A DNA stretch of 64,000 bases, taken from the NCBI RefSeq assembly GCF_018143015.1, contig NC_054741.1, positions 53,273,048 through 53,337,047 on the forward strand. Direction: 5' to 3'. The notes below the pieces were generated by a model. It ran no database searches, had not been told where the DNA came from, and was given only the letters and a program-made list of their open reading frames with translations. Shown piece after piece: positions 45,601 to 53,699 of this stretch. Position 1 is the stretch's first letter; the number at the start of each line of letters is the position of its first letter. The position numbers were made by a program, and so were the translations under genes. This DNA comes from Lytechinus variegatus (Eukaryota; Echinodermata; Echinoidea; Temnopleuroida; Toxopneustidae).

Positions 45601-47764
45601 TGGGGCATTTCATAAAGCTGTTATGCACAAACATACGCATGACTCTGCATGGCTTTCAGTTGCGCATGACTGGTGACCTACATATATTTTAGGGGTGGTA
45701 ACCCCAGTTTTTCAATGTTTTTAAAAAGACTGAATGCTCTGCAAGCCTATTAATACACAACAATTCGCTCGTCAACAACAAGAACTGCAAATGATAAAGG
45801 TCAGATTTTAGCTTCAGCTTAAAAAGGGAATCAAAATGATTGAGACTCTAAGTAGCACCAAAGAACAGTGGTGTGTACTGTCATTCGTAACTCATTAACA
45901 CCTCTGTGAGACACCACAGTGGATGTTGTTTTTGATCATTCTTTCACTTTACAATACGCTTTTTAGATCATATGACATTCCCTACTCTAATTGATTAGAT
46001 TTCTTGAAACATGAGACAAAGAGGCCCGAATTCACAAAGGTGGTTTTGAAACCCACAGTTGAATCCATGGTTTATGCAGATTTCCTATATAAATTACGCT
46101 TAATATAGCGCGTATCGGGCGCGTGTATGAAAAATGTCCAATGCTGATGCGCGCTTTTGTCAGTGCGCCAAATTGACGCCTGTTACCATGGTTAGATACA
46201 AAATTTTATTCATGACTCCACTCTTCAAACAGTGGACTCGTGAATAAAATAGCATATCTAACGATGGTAACAGGCATCAATTCGGCGCACTGTGACAAAA
46301 AGCTTGCTTAAGCATTGGACAATTTTTATACACGCCCCCGATACATGCTTTATTAAGCGTAATTTGTACAGGAAATCTGCATGAACCATGGATTCAACCA
46401 TGGGTTATCAAAACCACCTTTGTGAATTCGGGCCATAGGGACTTACGCTTCAGCAAGGTGTCTCAGCCGGAGGAGGAACGCCGGGTAAGGGTTGTAAGGT
46501 AGGTTTGGGTTTGTAAGTAGACCTTGGCAGAGAGAGAGCATGTGAGCGTTGACAAAGGCATCATCTAGATACTGGGTAACGATGTTCATCTCACTGGCTG
46601 CCATGTTATCTACAGGAGGGTTGTAGGTGTAGCGAGGCTTCGGAATGTCACTGGTCAACTGAAAAAAAAAAATAATGCATACTCCTCAAATTAATATAGG
46701 TTCACTGCAGCTCAGTGAAATGTATATGTAAAGGATTGGCATGCCACCGTAGGAAAATCGGCTCCTATGTCTTGGTTCTGCAATGCAGGTGAGACAAAAG
46801 ATAGCCCTGTGAATTTTTTATTTCGGTAATCCATACTTTGCTTTACTGTACTGCTATTTATAATAATTTACATAAGAATTTTGTGGAAGGCAATACTGAC
46901 ATTAAATCAATTTTTAAGCTATAGATTTTGGCTTGAGGAGGTAATTTAAAAGAACTACATGTATGAGGGAAATAATCCTTGATCAACTCCTCTTTTTCCC
47001 TTCTCCCCGATACTCACTGCTGTGATGATTGAATTGGAGTCTGATCGGTCTTCATCAATAGTACTCAGCTGATCTTGATGAAGTGTGTCTCTTTGGCTGG
47101 GTCCACGAGGCTCAGCAGTTGACGCTCTCGTGCTCCTGCTTTCAGAACGGCGTGGCGCTACGGTGACCATCGGCCGATAATGAGCCTATCCCAAGAAACC
47201 ACAACAGTGATAAAAAACATCTCTCTAATGCTTCTACGTACTCTACATATCTTTTTCTGAAATTATTATGCCTTCACAAGTTTTCTATGATATCAAAGAA
47301 AATGAAATTATGATTTAATCTTTCCACAATGTCTTTAGAGGTTGTGATTGCATGATTTACATATAAGAACAAATTATCAATATGATCTCTAGAGAAAATA
47401 TAATCAATCAATTAATCAATCAATCTTGATCAATTTATCAATCCTTTATTGCTGTAGTTAAATCAATTCCCCATTAGGAGATACAAGCAATTTTACGATA
47501 AGTTCTTACTGAATAGAGTAGGCCCAGATTATGTACATACTAACAATGCATATTACAAGGTATTAATTTCTTCTACATATACATGGAGGGCACAATTAAC
47601 ATGTCAAAGGTCAGACAAACCTTTTTGATACCCCTGAAACTTTGACCACGATGAAGACTAGACTGTCTCGACCGTGAAGCCATACTTGGTGGTCTTGTGC
47701 TAGTAGCTCCATCTCTAGGTCCAGACTGGGCCCTGGTAGGAGCACGAGAAGGGTTGCTTGACAT
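18669..47764 (-). CDS. Unrecognised conserved-looking 1272-aa protein, 28 coding exons
   Basis: Function unknown. Exons in reading order: 47764-47621, 47185-47018, 46658-46447, 45353-45128, 44061-43945, 43282-43204, 42810-42754, 42573-42449, 41229-41129, 40386-40120, 39584-39489, 38461-38344, 37370-37291, 34241-34076, 33694-33596, 31772-31677, 31065-30981, 30071-29998, 29403-29279, 28627-28402, 27297-27150, 26119-25953, 25404-25319, 24502-24436, 23220-23050, 21723-21517, 19675-19490, 18794-18669. All junctions keep phase and have GT/AG, with total length 3819 nt including the stop. Residues 1-104 are Ser/Arg/Pro-rich and disordered. The rest is mostly helical, with aromatic-rich segments (RYVEVHKYYMMHYNYIDH; LPYLELHEHYYIRGP) and an AAAKAKAKKG patch near 1155. 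No signal peptide or membrane span was seen. WASH-complex subunits, KIAA0825, VPS35L and HEM/CYFIP proteins were compared from memory and do not match. The start is the first ATG after an acceptor at 47841. Confidence 0.85.
19065..19456 (+). repeat. (ATC)n array in the last intron of the minus-strand gene
   Basis: Degenerate CATCATCAC/ACCATCATC repeats. On the gene's strand this is (GAT)n and begins about 35 bp after the donor at 19488-19489. The Ile/Thr and Met/Val frames here are repeat shadows. Confidence 0.85.
20381..21215. mobile_element. TIR element with GGGAAGGC(G/A)GGGTAAGTTG ends
   Basis: Left end GGGAAGGCAGGGTAAGTTG and right end CAACTTACCCCGCCTTCCC are inverted repeats. The subterminal word GGCTCAACTTGCCCC (or its complement) recurs near 20560, 20590, 20805 and 21175, always related to the TIR. 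There is no coding capacity. It lies in an intron of the minus-strand gene. Confidence 0.7.
21985..22290 (+). repeat. Minisatellite of ~15-17-bp ATTAGACCAA(G/C)TG units
   Basis: Around 18 degenerate units of the form (A)TTAGAC(C/G)AA.TG run head to tail. Unit spacing varies between about 14 and 20 bp. It is intronic and non-coding. Confidence 0.75.
24064..24330. mobile_element. MITE, CTTACAAAGAGTTATGATTGAT family, copy 1
   Basis: Left GGACCCCATCTTACAAAGAG and right CTCTTTGTAAGATGGG are inverted repeats, and the stem includes TGATTGATCTGATCA paired with TGATTGAATCAATCGC. Two relatives lie at 32596-32886 and 32889-33160. Confidence 0.65.
24998..25269. mobile_element. MITE, GGCCCGAATTCAC family, short copy
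   Basis: GGCCGAAATTCACAAATGTGG on the left pairs with the reverse complement of CCACCTTGGTGAATTCTGACC on the right. The centre has GAGTCCACTGTTTGAAGAGTG followed by its partner. The full-length relative is at 46023-46434. Confidence 0.65.
25490..25794. mobile_element. MITE with ~60-bp TIRs, GGCCCGTATTCTGA family
   Basis: The left arm GGCCCGTATTCTGATAGCAG and the next 40 bp (ACTCAGGTTTAAAGTTGTG) pair with the right arm ending in CTTCAGAATACGGGCC. It sits in an intron of the minus-strand gene just upstream of exon 22 in genomic order. Non-coding. Confidence 0.75.
26664..26865. mobile_element. PIF/Harbinger-like MITE
   Basis: Both ends have GG(G)GG(C/T)GTTGCAAGAAA as inverted repeats, and both flanks are TAA (26661-26663 and 26866-26868). 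A 3-bp TAA/TTA duplication is characteristic of the PIF/Harbinger superfamily. GCGATCAATTGCAA and GCGATTGATTGCAA lie subterminally. A short open frame over it is a shadow. Confidence 0.65.
27647..28272. mobile_element. MITE (GGGTGTGGTTTCACAAAG ends) interrupted by a piggyBac-like MITE
   Basis: The left end GGGTGTGGTTTCACAAAG and following AGTGCGACTTAG pair with the right end CTAAATCACACTTAACACTTTGTGAAACACCC. Between them lies the complete TTAA-flanked element 27820-28228, so the outer element is older. Confidence 0.65.
27820..28228. mobile_element. TTAA-flanked piggyBac-like MITE, copy 2
   Basis: It begins CCCTAATTAGACTGGG and ends CCCAGTCTTCTTAAGG, with TTAA on both sides (27816-27819 and 28229-28232). 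Its sequence is the reverse complement of copy 1 at 11640-12393, with about 340 bp of the interior missing. Confidence 0.7.
31080..31530 (+). repeat. (GAT)n array upstream of exon 17 of the minus-strand gene
   Basis: Degenerate GATGATGAT repeats. On the gene's strand they read (ATC)n and end some 20-60 bp before the acceptor at 31066-31067, so they occupy the usual branch-point and pyrimidine zone. The 193-aa minus-strand frame across it is a shadow. Confidence 0.8.
32185..32475 (+). mobile_element. tRNA-derived SINE
   Basis: The head has pol III box A (TGGCCCAGTGG, 32197-32207) and box B (GGTTCGATTCC, 32241-32251) at tRNA-like spacing. An unrelated body follows with CACTCGACCCAGGTGAGGTG, then GGCGCTATATAAATGCC and an (ATT)n tail. 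The cloverleaf is not complete, so it is not a working tRNA gene. It lies within an intron of the minus-strand gene, in the opposite sense. Confidence 0.8.
32596..32886. mobile_element. MITE, CTTACAAAGAGTTATGATTGAT family, copy 2
   Basis: The ends GGGCCCCGTCTTATGAAGAG and CTTTGAAAGACAGAGCCC are imperfect inverted repeats, with TTGTGATTGATCCTATCAA at the left stem. The neighbouring copy 3 begins 3 bp further on. Confidence 0.65.
32889..33160. mobile_element. MITE, CTTACAAAGAGTTATGATTGAT family, copy 3
   Basis: The left end GCGCCCATTTTACAAACAGT and right end CTTTGAAAGACGGAACCC are inverted repeats. The body is parallel to copy 2 (AATTCATGTTTGTTCAAAAG near the start, TTCCTGTAGA near 33075). Copies 2 and 3 are in tandem. 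Confidence 0.65.
34331..34977. mobile_element. MITE (GGGGTGTTTCA ends) interrupted by another TIR element
   Basis: Left GGGGGGTGTTTCACAAAGA and right TCTTTATGAAACACCCCC are inverted repeats. The complete element 34430-34817 lies inside it, so this is the older of the two. Confidence 0.55.
34430..34817. mobile_element. TIR element with CCCTATTACACCA ends
   Basis: Left CCCTATTACACCA and right TGGTGTAACAGGG are inverted repeats. Just inside, GGGGCGCCCGAGAC occurs at both ends, and GTCTCGG/CCGAGAC words recur through the body. Non-coding. Confidence 0.65.
34979..35134. mobile_element. Short MITE with ~45-bp TIRs
   Basis: Left GGGCCCGTTGCATAAAACTT and right AAGTTTTATGCAACAGGCCC pair. The next part, ACCTGAGAAAACTCTGG, also pairs with CCAGAGTTTTCTCAGGT, giving a long hairpin with a short loop. 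Confidence 0.75.
35526..35538 (-). promoter_or_regulatory. Perfect DR1 nuclear-receptor motif, unit 1
   Basis: TGACCT-T-TGACCT, read on the minus strand as AGGTCA-A-AGGTCA. It fits the DR1 consensus used by HNF4, RXR and COUP-TF type receptors. Occupancy is unknown. Confidence 0.5.
35679..35691 (-). promoter_or_regulatory. Perfect DR1 nuclear-receptor motif, unit 2
   Basis: Same 13-bp sequence as at 35526. A GGTCATGTGACC palindrome follows at about 35693. Confidence 0.5.
35842..35854 (-). promoter_or_regulatory. Perfect DR1 nuclear-receptor motif, unit 3
   Basis: Same 13-bp sequence, exactly 163 bp after the unit-2 site. Confidence 0.5.
36005..36017 (-). promoter_or_regulatory. Perfect DR1 nuclear-receptor motif, unit 4
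   Basis: Same 13-bp sequence, exactly 163 bp after the unit-3 site. Confidence 0.5.
36197..36209 (-). promoter_or_regulatory. Perfect DR1 nuclear-receptor motif, unit 5
   Basis: Same 13-bp sequence, 192 bp after the unit-4 site because that unit has an added AACTTAACCTCAGGTTAAG segment. Confidence 0.5.
36616..36696. repeat. Perfect 17-bp inverted repeat
   Basis: GGCAAACTATCACTTAC (36616-36632) and its exact reverse complement (36680-36696), about 47 bp apart, in an intron of the minus-strand gene. Confidence 0.7.
37916..38060. mobile_element. MITE with GTG(G/A)GTGTTTCA ends
   Basis: Left GTGGGTGTTTCAAAAAGCTG then TTCGTAAAGTTA pairs with right TAACTTTACGAATAGC then TTTATGAAACACTCAC. The element at 10058-10247 has a similar layout. 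A further GTTTCATGAAA...GATGAAACACTCC pair follows at about 38065-38220. Confidence 0.7.
39650..39790. repeat. Possible SINE fragment with (ATA)n tail
   Basis: An (ATA)n run at 39653-39670 is followed by TTACCCAGGGTAGCCTCTTCAG and a GCTAGGCTACC phrase. It resembles the 3' part of short interspersed elements, but no pol III boxes are seen. Confidence 0.3.
40699..40866. mobile_element. MITE with TTTCA(C/T)(A/G)AAAGTTGTCAGCACT ends
   Basis: GGGTGTTTCACAAAAGTTGT then CAGCACT on the left pairs with AGTGCTGACAACTTTCATGA then AACGGTCC on the right. It lies in an intron. Confidence 0.65.
41670..41755. repeat. SINE-like 3' tail fragment
   Basis: GTAAGCGCTTTGGGCCTAAT followed by AAAAGCGCAGTACTATAAATAA resembles the tail of tRNA-derived SINEs. 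A (TCTA)n run lies nearby at 41519-41541. Confidence 0.35.
41930..42437. repeat. Minisatellite of ~33-bp GGAACCATTCCTT units
   Basis: Around 14 degenerate units of the type GATGGACTAGGAACCATTCCTTGAATGCTT run through the intron after exon 8 of the minus-strand gene, beginning about 12 bp past its donor (42447-42448). Short frames here come from the repeat. Confidence 0.8.
44255..44400 (-). mobile_element. SINE 3'-body fragment
   Basis: On the minus strand, CCTTCAGCAATTAATTTACC, then CCCAGGTGAA and GGGCAGCTCGAGCT align in order with the body of the SINE at 32270-32385. The pol III head is absent. Confidence 0.55.
44600..45105 (+). repeat. (GATGAT/GATTAT)n array in intron 4 of the minus-strand gene
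   Basis: About 500 bp of degenerate GATGATGATTAT repeat. On the gene's strand it starts about 20 bp after the exon-4 donor (45126-45127). The His/Asn-, Ile- and Met-rich frames of up to 198 codons across it are shadows. Confidence 0.9.
46023..46434. mobile_element. Near-perfect ~200-bp-arm hairpin MITE, GGCCCGAATTCAC family
   Basis: It begins GGCCCGAATTCACAAAGGTGG and ends with the reverse complement, and the arms pair almost throughout, with the centre near 46230 (ACTCTTCAAACAGTGGACT). It ends only 11 bp from the exon-3 donor of the minus-strand gene. A shorter relative is at 24998-25269. Confidence 0.8.
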
Positions 47765-47840
47765 TATAAAGTTGTGTGTTGAGTTGTTAAAGGCACAGAC
47801 GTTCTTCAGTCAATGCTACATCATGCTACAGTATGAAGAT
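47765..47840 (-). other. 5' UTR portion of coding exon 1, minus-strand gene
   Basis: An acceptor (TTTTATTTAG on the minus strand, AG at 47841-47842) precedes the ATG at 47762-47764. A likely upstream non-coding exon ends at 49353 with donor GTGAGT in a CpG-containing stretch (about 49353-49450), which would put the promoter near 49.4 kb. Confidence 0.4.
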
Positions 47841-47928
47841 CTAAATAAAACATAAGCAAGATAATATATTTGATAAAGCAATTTACTTGGTGACAAATGT
47901 CTTTTATTTTTTTCATATGTGTATGGTA

Positions 47929-48421
47929 GGGGGTCCTAAAGCTACGCACCACTCATCGCGCATGCAGTTTTTAATGGCAAATGCGCACTTTGTGTGGAAT
48001 TGTGACTGCAGAGTGACGAACGATTCCTATTCAATTTTTTCTACAGAGGCTGCAGTAAATCTCTAAATGCAGAGAACACCCACAACTGTTTTGAATTTTT
48101 GAGCTATATTCTCTTTAATTTCATATTATCCTATAATAGTATGAACATATTTTAGAAATTGAGGCACAGGAAATTCTATTTTTCTGCATGATAAATCGAG
48201 TGCGTAGCTTTAGGACCCCTTCTAACATCGGGCGGCGAATTCAAGAGGTGTTCGGAAAACACGGCGGGATTTTCGTATAAGTGAGTTTTGTGATATTTTG
48301 TTCTTGCTTAATGATCTTTAGAATATTTGCCACAAGTTAGCGACAGATAATTTGTTCAAATATTAAAATTGGCATAGTTTCTATCGTTTGTAAACAACGT
48401 GCGTAGCTTTAGGTCCCCCCA
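47929..48421. mobile_element. TIR element with GGGGGTCCTAAAGCTACGCA ends
   Basis: The left end GGGGGTCCTAAAGCTACGCA pairs with TGCGTAGCTTTAGGTCCCCCC at the right. An extra copy of the right-end motif, TGCGTAGCTTTAGGACCCC, lies inside at about 48201-48219. It lies between the promoter and first coding exon of the minus-strand gene. Confidence 0.7.
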
Positions 48422-48824
48422 TCATACATATCCGACCAGGTTTGAAATGCAATCACAATATAATATCACTCTAACTGAAAGGGTATTAACAAAAACAAGG
48501 TAAAGGAAATTGGAAAAATATCTTCTAAATGATGAGAAATACAGTGCTGAGATAGAAAGTCAAGACACATCATCATGGTCTCATTGTAAATTTTACACAT
48601 GATCTTGCCTTATAATAAGTTAGAACAAAGCATGTAATACATTTTTATACATGTATAGTATAAATGACTGACAAAATCATGACCTTGTGAATGAATGTAG
48701 GCAGATAGGCTATATACAGTAGCTGCAGTGATTCCTTGTTCCAATTAGAACATGCTTTTCAAAGTTACATGTAGTTGAGTATCAAATTCCTCACACATAT
48801 TATTCACGGCCGATTTCATTTTCA

Positions 48825-49012
48825 ATGCGATCGGCTGCAGGCCAAAAAGCATAAATAATTACAATGTATATATTAATCGGATGGCTCAGAAAATACCAGA
48901 AATATTCTAAGAGTTTGCGAAAATATTCCAAGAACCAGTGGAATATTTCTGGTATTTTCGGAGCCATGCGATTAATATAAATATCTATTCTGTTTAGCCT
49001 GCGACCGATCGC
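48825..49012. mobile_element. Hairpin MITE
   Basis: TGCGATCGGCTGCAGGCC on the left pairs with GGTCGCAGG-type sequence ending CGATCGCA on the right. AAAATACCAGAAATATTC and GAATATTTCTGGTATTTT pair at the centre. The whole stretch can fold into one imperfect stem. Confidence 0.7.
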
Positions 49013-49454
49013 ATGCAATGTTTTTGAAGTCACGATTTTTTTTTTTTTTTTGGGGGGGGGTGAGGACCATGAAACACTTTTTCAATAAATAGATTAACGC
49101 TACAGTACACTAACTTAATACTAGTGAGACTGAAGCTTTAGTTTTGGTCTAAGGTAGCCCCAAACTGCAGTCCCACTAATACAATTTCATGTTTGTTTAG
49201 CCTGAGTTTAAGTTTGGCTTTGATGTTTGTGAATGTAACTTAAGGCTAAGTCTAGGTTAGGTTAACTAGACTGTTTATGAAAGTGGTGTAGTCCTAGTTC
49301 GTCTTGGTAAATCATTAATCCAAAATACAACAAAAATAACAACAAAACTCACCTAAACTATGCCAAATAAATTAACTTCGCCTCTCTCTGAGTCTGACAT
49401 TCGATGATTCGGTCTTACTAGATTTAGAGCGCGTCGTTCGTTTCCGTGGCTCCG

Positions 49455-51300
49455 CAAAAAATCCTCCAATCCGAATAATCCGATCATATCAACCGGTAAC
49501 CCCGGATGGGGGGGGGGGGGGGATGGGGCGGTTACAACTTACAGGTAAACGTGAATGACCGCCACTTGGGATTTATTTCCCGGATTTTTTTAAATTTCTT
49601 TTAGTGACATTTGACTTTTTCCATTACATGCACTAGTCGAAATTCTAGTAGAAATAACAAGATTGTAGTAATAAGCACGCAAGGTAATAAGTCAAGATGC
49701 CTTGACTCGACTGCAGAGTCAGACAATTAAAAAATGTTCAATTAGGCCTATTATATAGGCCTATAGGGCCAAAATGGCAAGCATATTGTAGTGAATTGTA
49801 GTAATATGACAAGATCTAAATTATGATTAATTTATAGTTGGCATGACAATATGTTTGTATAGTAGTATCTAGACAGTATATAGATTTTTATCTAATTATT
49901 ACCTATTTATTTTATTTCATTTTATTTATAATTTATCAGTATCATTATTGTTTTCTTTGGTGCAAGACCACTTTCAATAGGGCATTATATGTCTAAATTT
50001 TACAAATCTTTTTTTGTAATTATTGTCTTGTTGCTGATTGTTATTAGAAACCATATTTATGTATTTATCATTATGACAATATGACCAACAGCAAAACAAG
50101 ACGATGATTATAGGGCGCGTGTACGTGCCTCCGATGCAACTTACATAAGGCGCAATCAAAAGGGGAAATGAACGGTGTCGAAACCCGAAGGTGTAACATG
50201 ATTAAAATGGGTGATTTAACAGTGTTCGAGCCCCGGATTCAGATTGAGCCAAAACTTGAGGGGCCGTGTGTTCAGGCCTATAAGCTGCGAGCGACTTATC
50301 ACATGAGTCCAATTTTGTGATAGATTTTAACGATCCCAATTCACCCCTTTTCTTCTTTCGTGGTCACGATTTATATTGCATTAATTATTTTTTTTTGGGG
50401 GGGGGGGGGGGTACGCCAATACCAGGAGTCAAATGTTTGAAGGGATGCTCATTTTTTAGTACTGGCATGCACGGGCGCCGATTTCCCGAGATGATTCTTT
50501 TTGTCTTTGAATATGGCAACCTCAATACTAATGCGAGCTACCATGGGTGTCAATCACGGGGGGGGGGGGGGGTGATGGGGGGGATATATCCCCCAATATT
50601 TCGAGTGGGGGGATGGCCTGTATTATCATCCCCCCAATAATTTAGGGTAGAAAAATTATAATAATGATGATGAAAAAATTAAAAGTTTGATCATAATGAT
50701 TATAGTATGTCATCAATCAGTGTTTCCCTCGCAGTTTGTGTATATTGTTATTAAATAAAACATTCCTTTTCAGGACTATTAAACAGATGGGTGGAGGTTC
50801 AAGATGAAAAAGAATGAAATGTTTATGTATATGATATTTTTAACACAAGACATAAGAGGACCCTAACGAAAAACAACTTTTGTTGATAGGATGTTTCATC
50901 CCACCAGTGGTGAATAAATTAATTTTGATTAATCAATTATTTCAAAAGGGTGGAAAAATAAACTGGAGTAAAAGGGTGGCAAGATAAATTGTCTAAGGAA
51001 TTACCATATAGCCATTACAGTAATAGCTCCATGGAATGACGGTAAGCCCGATGGCGCACGAGAAGCCACACAGTTTGTAATTTGTGCTAGTCTTAATTGG
51101 TCCGAATCTGCATTTTATCATCATGCATTAAGAAGAAAAAAGATATTGCCAGTCGGGTTAGATTTAAAGGAGACATACGAAGAAAAATCACGAAAGTGAT
51201 AATTATGGGCGAATTATATATGGATGGAAAGGTCTTGTCTTCTTTAACACAAATACGTCACTAAAAAGTTTTATAGATATCGGGGAAATGCAAGAAATGT
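49455..51300. other. Intergenic DNA between divergent genes
   Basis: No gene model is supported. It holds several G-runs of 9 or more (near 49507, 50397, 50559, 50577) and a C/G-run repeat (50559-50640) with CCCCCAATA words. A short minus-strand frame at 49974-50159 has no protein character. Confidence 0.45.
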
Positions 51301-51368
51301 AATTATAAAAGGCCCTTCTCAGCCCCCCAGACGAACGATATTTCGCAGTCGAAAACGGTCGACAATAA

Positions 51369-51376
51369 TGACGTCA
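51369..51376. promoter_or_regulatory. Perfect palindromic CRE in the putative THAP-gene promoter
   Basis: TGACGTCA, the full CREB/ATF site. A second TGACGTCG lies near 51487. The position is about 300 bp upstream of a likely non-coding first exon that ends at 51738. Confidence 0.45.
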
Positions 51377-51639
51377 CACAATAAACCGCTCTTCATCTCT
51401 CTCTCCATACTGCATTGATTCCCCTAGTTTGCTGCCTTTTGCTGGATCTGTATTTATTGTCCAAATTTACCATTTTTCGTGTAATGTGACGTCGGATTCC
51501 TGTTTTTGAACACTAATTGTGTTACTGCACACTTTTTAATTGAATTGTCAACTTGTAAAGTGTGATTTTGACCTCTGGATTTGGAAGTCTTCGTTGTGTT
51601 GCTTCACAAGTTCACTAGTACAGTACAGATTCCAGTGGT

Positions 51640-51738
51640 GTATGTTGAAAAACCCCAAGCTGTAGCGGGCTATGCGCTGCTGGCTGCCGGGGTACTGCGG
51701 GGGAGCCGATGCTGCACGCTACGCTGTTTGATTACAAG
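51640..51738 (+). other. Candidate non-coding first exon of the THAP gene
   Basis: A GC-richer stretch ends in ATTACAAG followed by donor GTAAGC (51739). If it joins the acceptor at 55016, the ATG at 51709-51711 would open a short upstream frame in a different phase from the main protein. The start of the exon is not defined. Confidence 0.35.
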
Positions 51739-51937
51739 GTAAGCATGTTTGGAATTTGTACTTGTTCTGACGATGCATTCAGGTCAGGTGACTGATACAG
51801 ATCTAGTTTGTAAGATTTTATTGACTCTAGATCTAAAATAATTTTTGAATCATGCATTGATTATTTTTTATTAGCAAGCAGGCATTGAAATTAAGTTTTA
51901 AACACTGTCAGACTGTCTACAACTACTACAGAGTACA

Positions 51938-51972
51938 GTATGTTCGTTGGGGTCTGACCCCAACGAACATAC
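51938..51972. repeat. Perfect 17-bp-arm palindrome with 1-nt spacer
   Basis: Positions 51938-51954 and 51956-51972 are exact reverse complements (TTCGTTGGGGTC / GACCCCAACGAA core). It sits at the left edge of the foldback at 51973-52230. Confidence 0.85.
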
Positions 51973-52230
51973 CTGTAGGTGGAAGGTCTATCGTGAGTCG
52001 TGACACAAAATCCTGTCATCGAGGCACGAACATGACAAACTGGACCCTCAAAAATAGGAAAAGTTAGACCTCCAAATCCAATGAGTCCATGTCGCAGTCC
52101 ATTTTGTTTTCAATTTTGAATTAAGAAGGAGAACGAGTGATACAGAACTTTTTTTTGATGGTCCAGTTTGTACCTTGATGTCAGGATTGATTCTGTGTCG
52201 CAATAGACCTTCATCCATGTAATTTATATT
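51973..52230. repeat. Second foldback element, related to the one at 4.2-4.75 kb
   Basis: The left arm (GGTCTATCGTGAGTCGTGAC, then CCTGTCATCGAGG and AACTGGACC) is an imperfect reverse complement of the right arm (GGTCCAGTTTGTACCTTGAT, then GTCAGGATTG and AGACCTTCATCCATG). The right arm aligns with the 4.6-kb foldback (CCAGTCTGTGCCCAGATGTC, AGACCATCATCCATATAAT). No coding frame. Confidence 0.6.
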
Positions 52231-52654
52231 TTCCCCTTTCATTTGGGATGCTATTGCTATTGCGACCCCATTTTTCCATTTTAGGAGTATCCTCGCGAAA
52301 CGGGCCGGAGCTCCATGGGGTCCATGTTGTCGAATGAACTAAGAATTAACTTTATTAGACACGCTTTGCTAGATTTAGACTCTATTTTTAATCAGCAGAT
52401 TTTTAGATTTCTAACGTAATTTAAACCGACTAGCATGTCCATGGGTCATGGCTTGGTTAGAGTGAAAAATCTGCCGTTCCAGAGGAATTTTTAAATTACA
52501 GTTTCTGATTTAGCATTCTTGTGAAGAGAATGCCACGCATCAACGAAGCTTGACAAAATTTCAGGGGGATGTATCCTGATTTCTGACCGAAATAAGAGTG
52601 GTTTTTATTCTTCCAGAGACTGAGTGCTGAAGATAAATGCACTCATTGTAGTAA

Positions 52655-53646
52655 CCAGGGGCCCGTTTCTCAACACCGTCATAAGTCTAAATCCTTGACT
52701 AAATCGGAGATAGTGAGCTACTTGTCCGCTAACCATTTCATGAAGCCCTCTTTGCCAAGTTCGGGTACAACAACCTCACTAAATATTTATGACAACTCCG
52801 AACCTGTCACAACTTCTTTCTTAGTGACATAGTGGCATCGCGTGGGTAGACAATGACGTGCAAAGTTGCCTAGAAATTTGAAAATTATAATCTTACGTAA
52901 TCAATAATAGCGGTTGAAATTACATCACGAAACAAGTGGGATAATACATTCAATGATAATTGTAATGCAAAGAAATTATTAAAACTGTTGGTAAAACACC
53001 ACAAAATCATTCATTTTGAGAGAGTAAAATAATTTATTCAATAAAAAATTGTACCACGTCAGGCCATCCTTAATTGAACTCATATTCGTCGTTTTTAGAC
53101 CCCTCTAATTTATGCATGGAATTCGTCAAATCATATATTTTGGCATCAAATGTTTAAAAAGTTTATGTTAAACTATATTTTGATGATGTTTGAAATCATA
53201 AAATACCTTATAATTATAATCATTTTACAAAGAAAACCATTATGGTTTACTTTCGTAAATTATTAAAATTGAACAACAACGTCCATAAGTGATTTTTTAG
53301 TCATGAAATTAATTATTCATGATTTAATTTTCTCAGCAATTGTTTGCTCCAGTCTTGATGGCCTGATGTGTACGATGCATAATTTACCTGTGCTATTATT
53401 TTGAAAAGATGTATTTCTCAATTCATCACAATATTTGCAATTTTGTTATAATTTTTCTTTTTGATGAAAATTATGCTATTTTGTGATGAAGGCTACGTCT
53501 CAGCTGCGCTTTTTACCGATAGTATCAATATCAAGGTATTCTAGTTAGGAAGCCTTTGAGAAACAGGTTTAGTAAGCTTGGAACCATTTCTGTGGTTGGT
53601 GGATAAAGATATTAACTTGTCCATGTGTTGAGAATTGGGCCCCTGG
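52655..53646. mobile_element. ~1-kb TIR element with CCAGGGGCCC ends
   Basis: Left CCAGGGGCCCGTTTCTCAAC and the reverse complement of the right end (CCAGGGGCCCAATTCTCAAC) match closely. The interior is AT-rich and non-coding. The stretch directly after it (GTTTCATGAAATGG, then GTTTCACAAAGC) may be a second, shorter element. Confidence 0.6.
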
Positions 53647-53699
53647 GTCCTGTTTCATGAAATGGTCTTTGGTTGAACCACTCTACGTAAGAACGAGAT

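Noticed and set aside
18669-47764. WASH-complex subunit (SWIP or strumpellin), KIAA0825, VPS35L, HEM or CYFIP identity for the minus-strand gene
   Set aside because: Recalled sequences of those proteins do not share motifs with the assembled translation, despite similar length in some cases.
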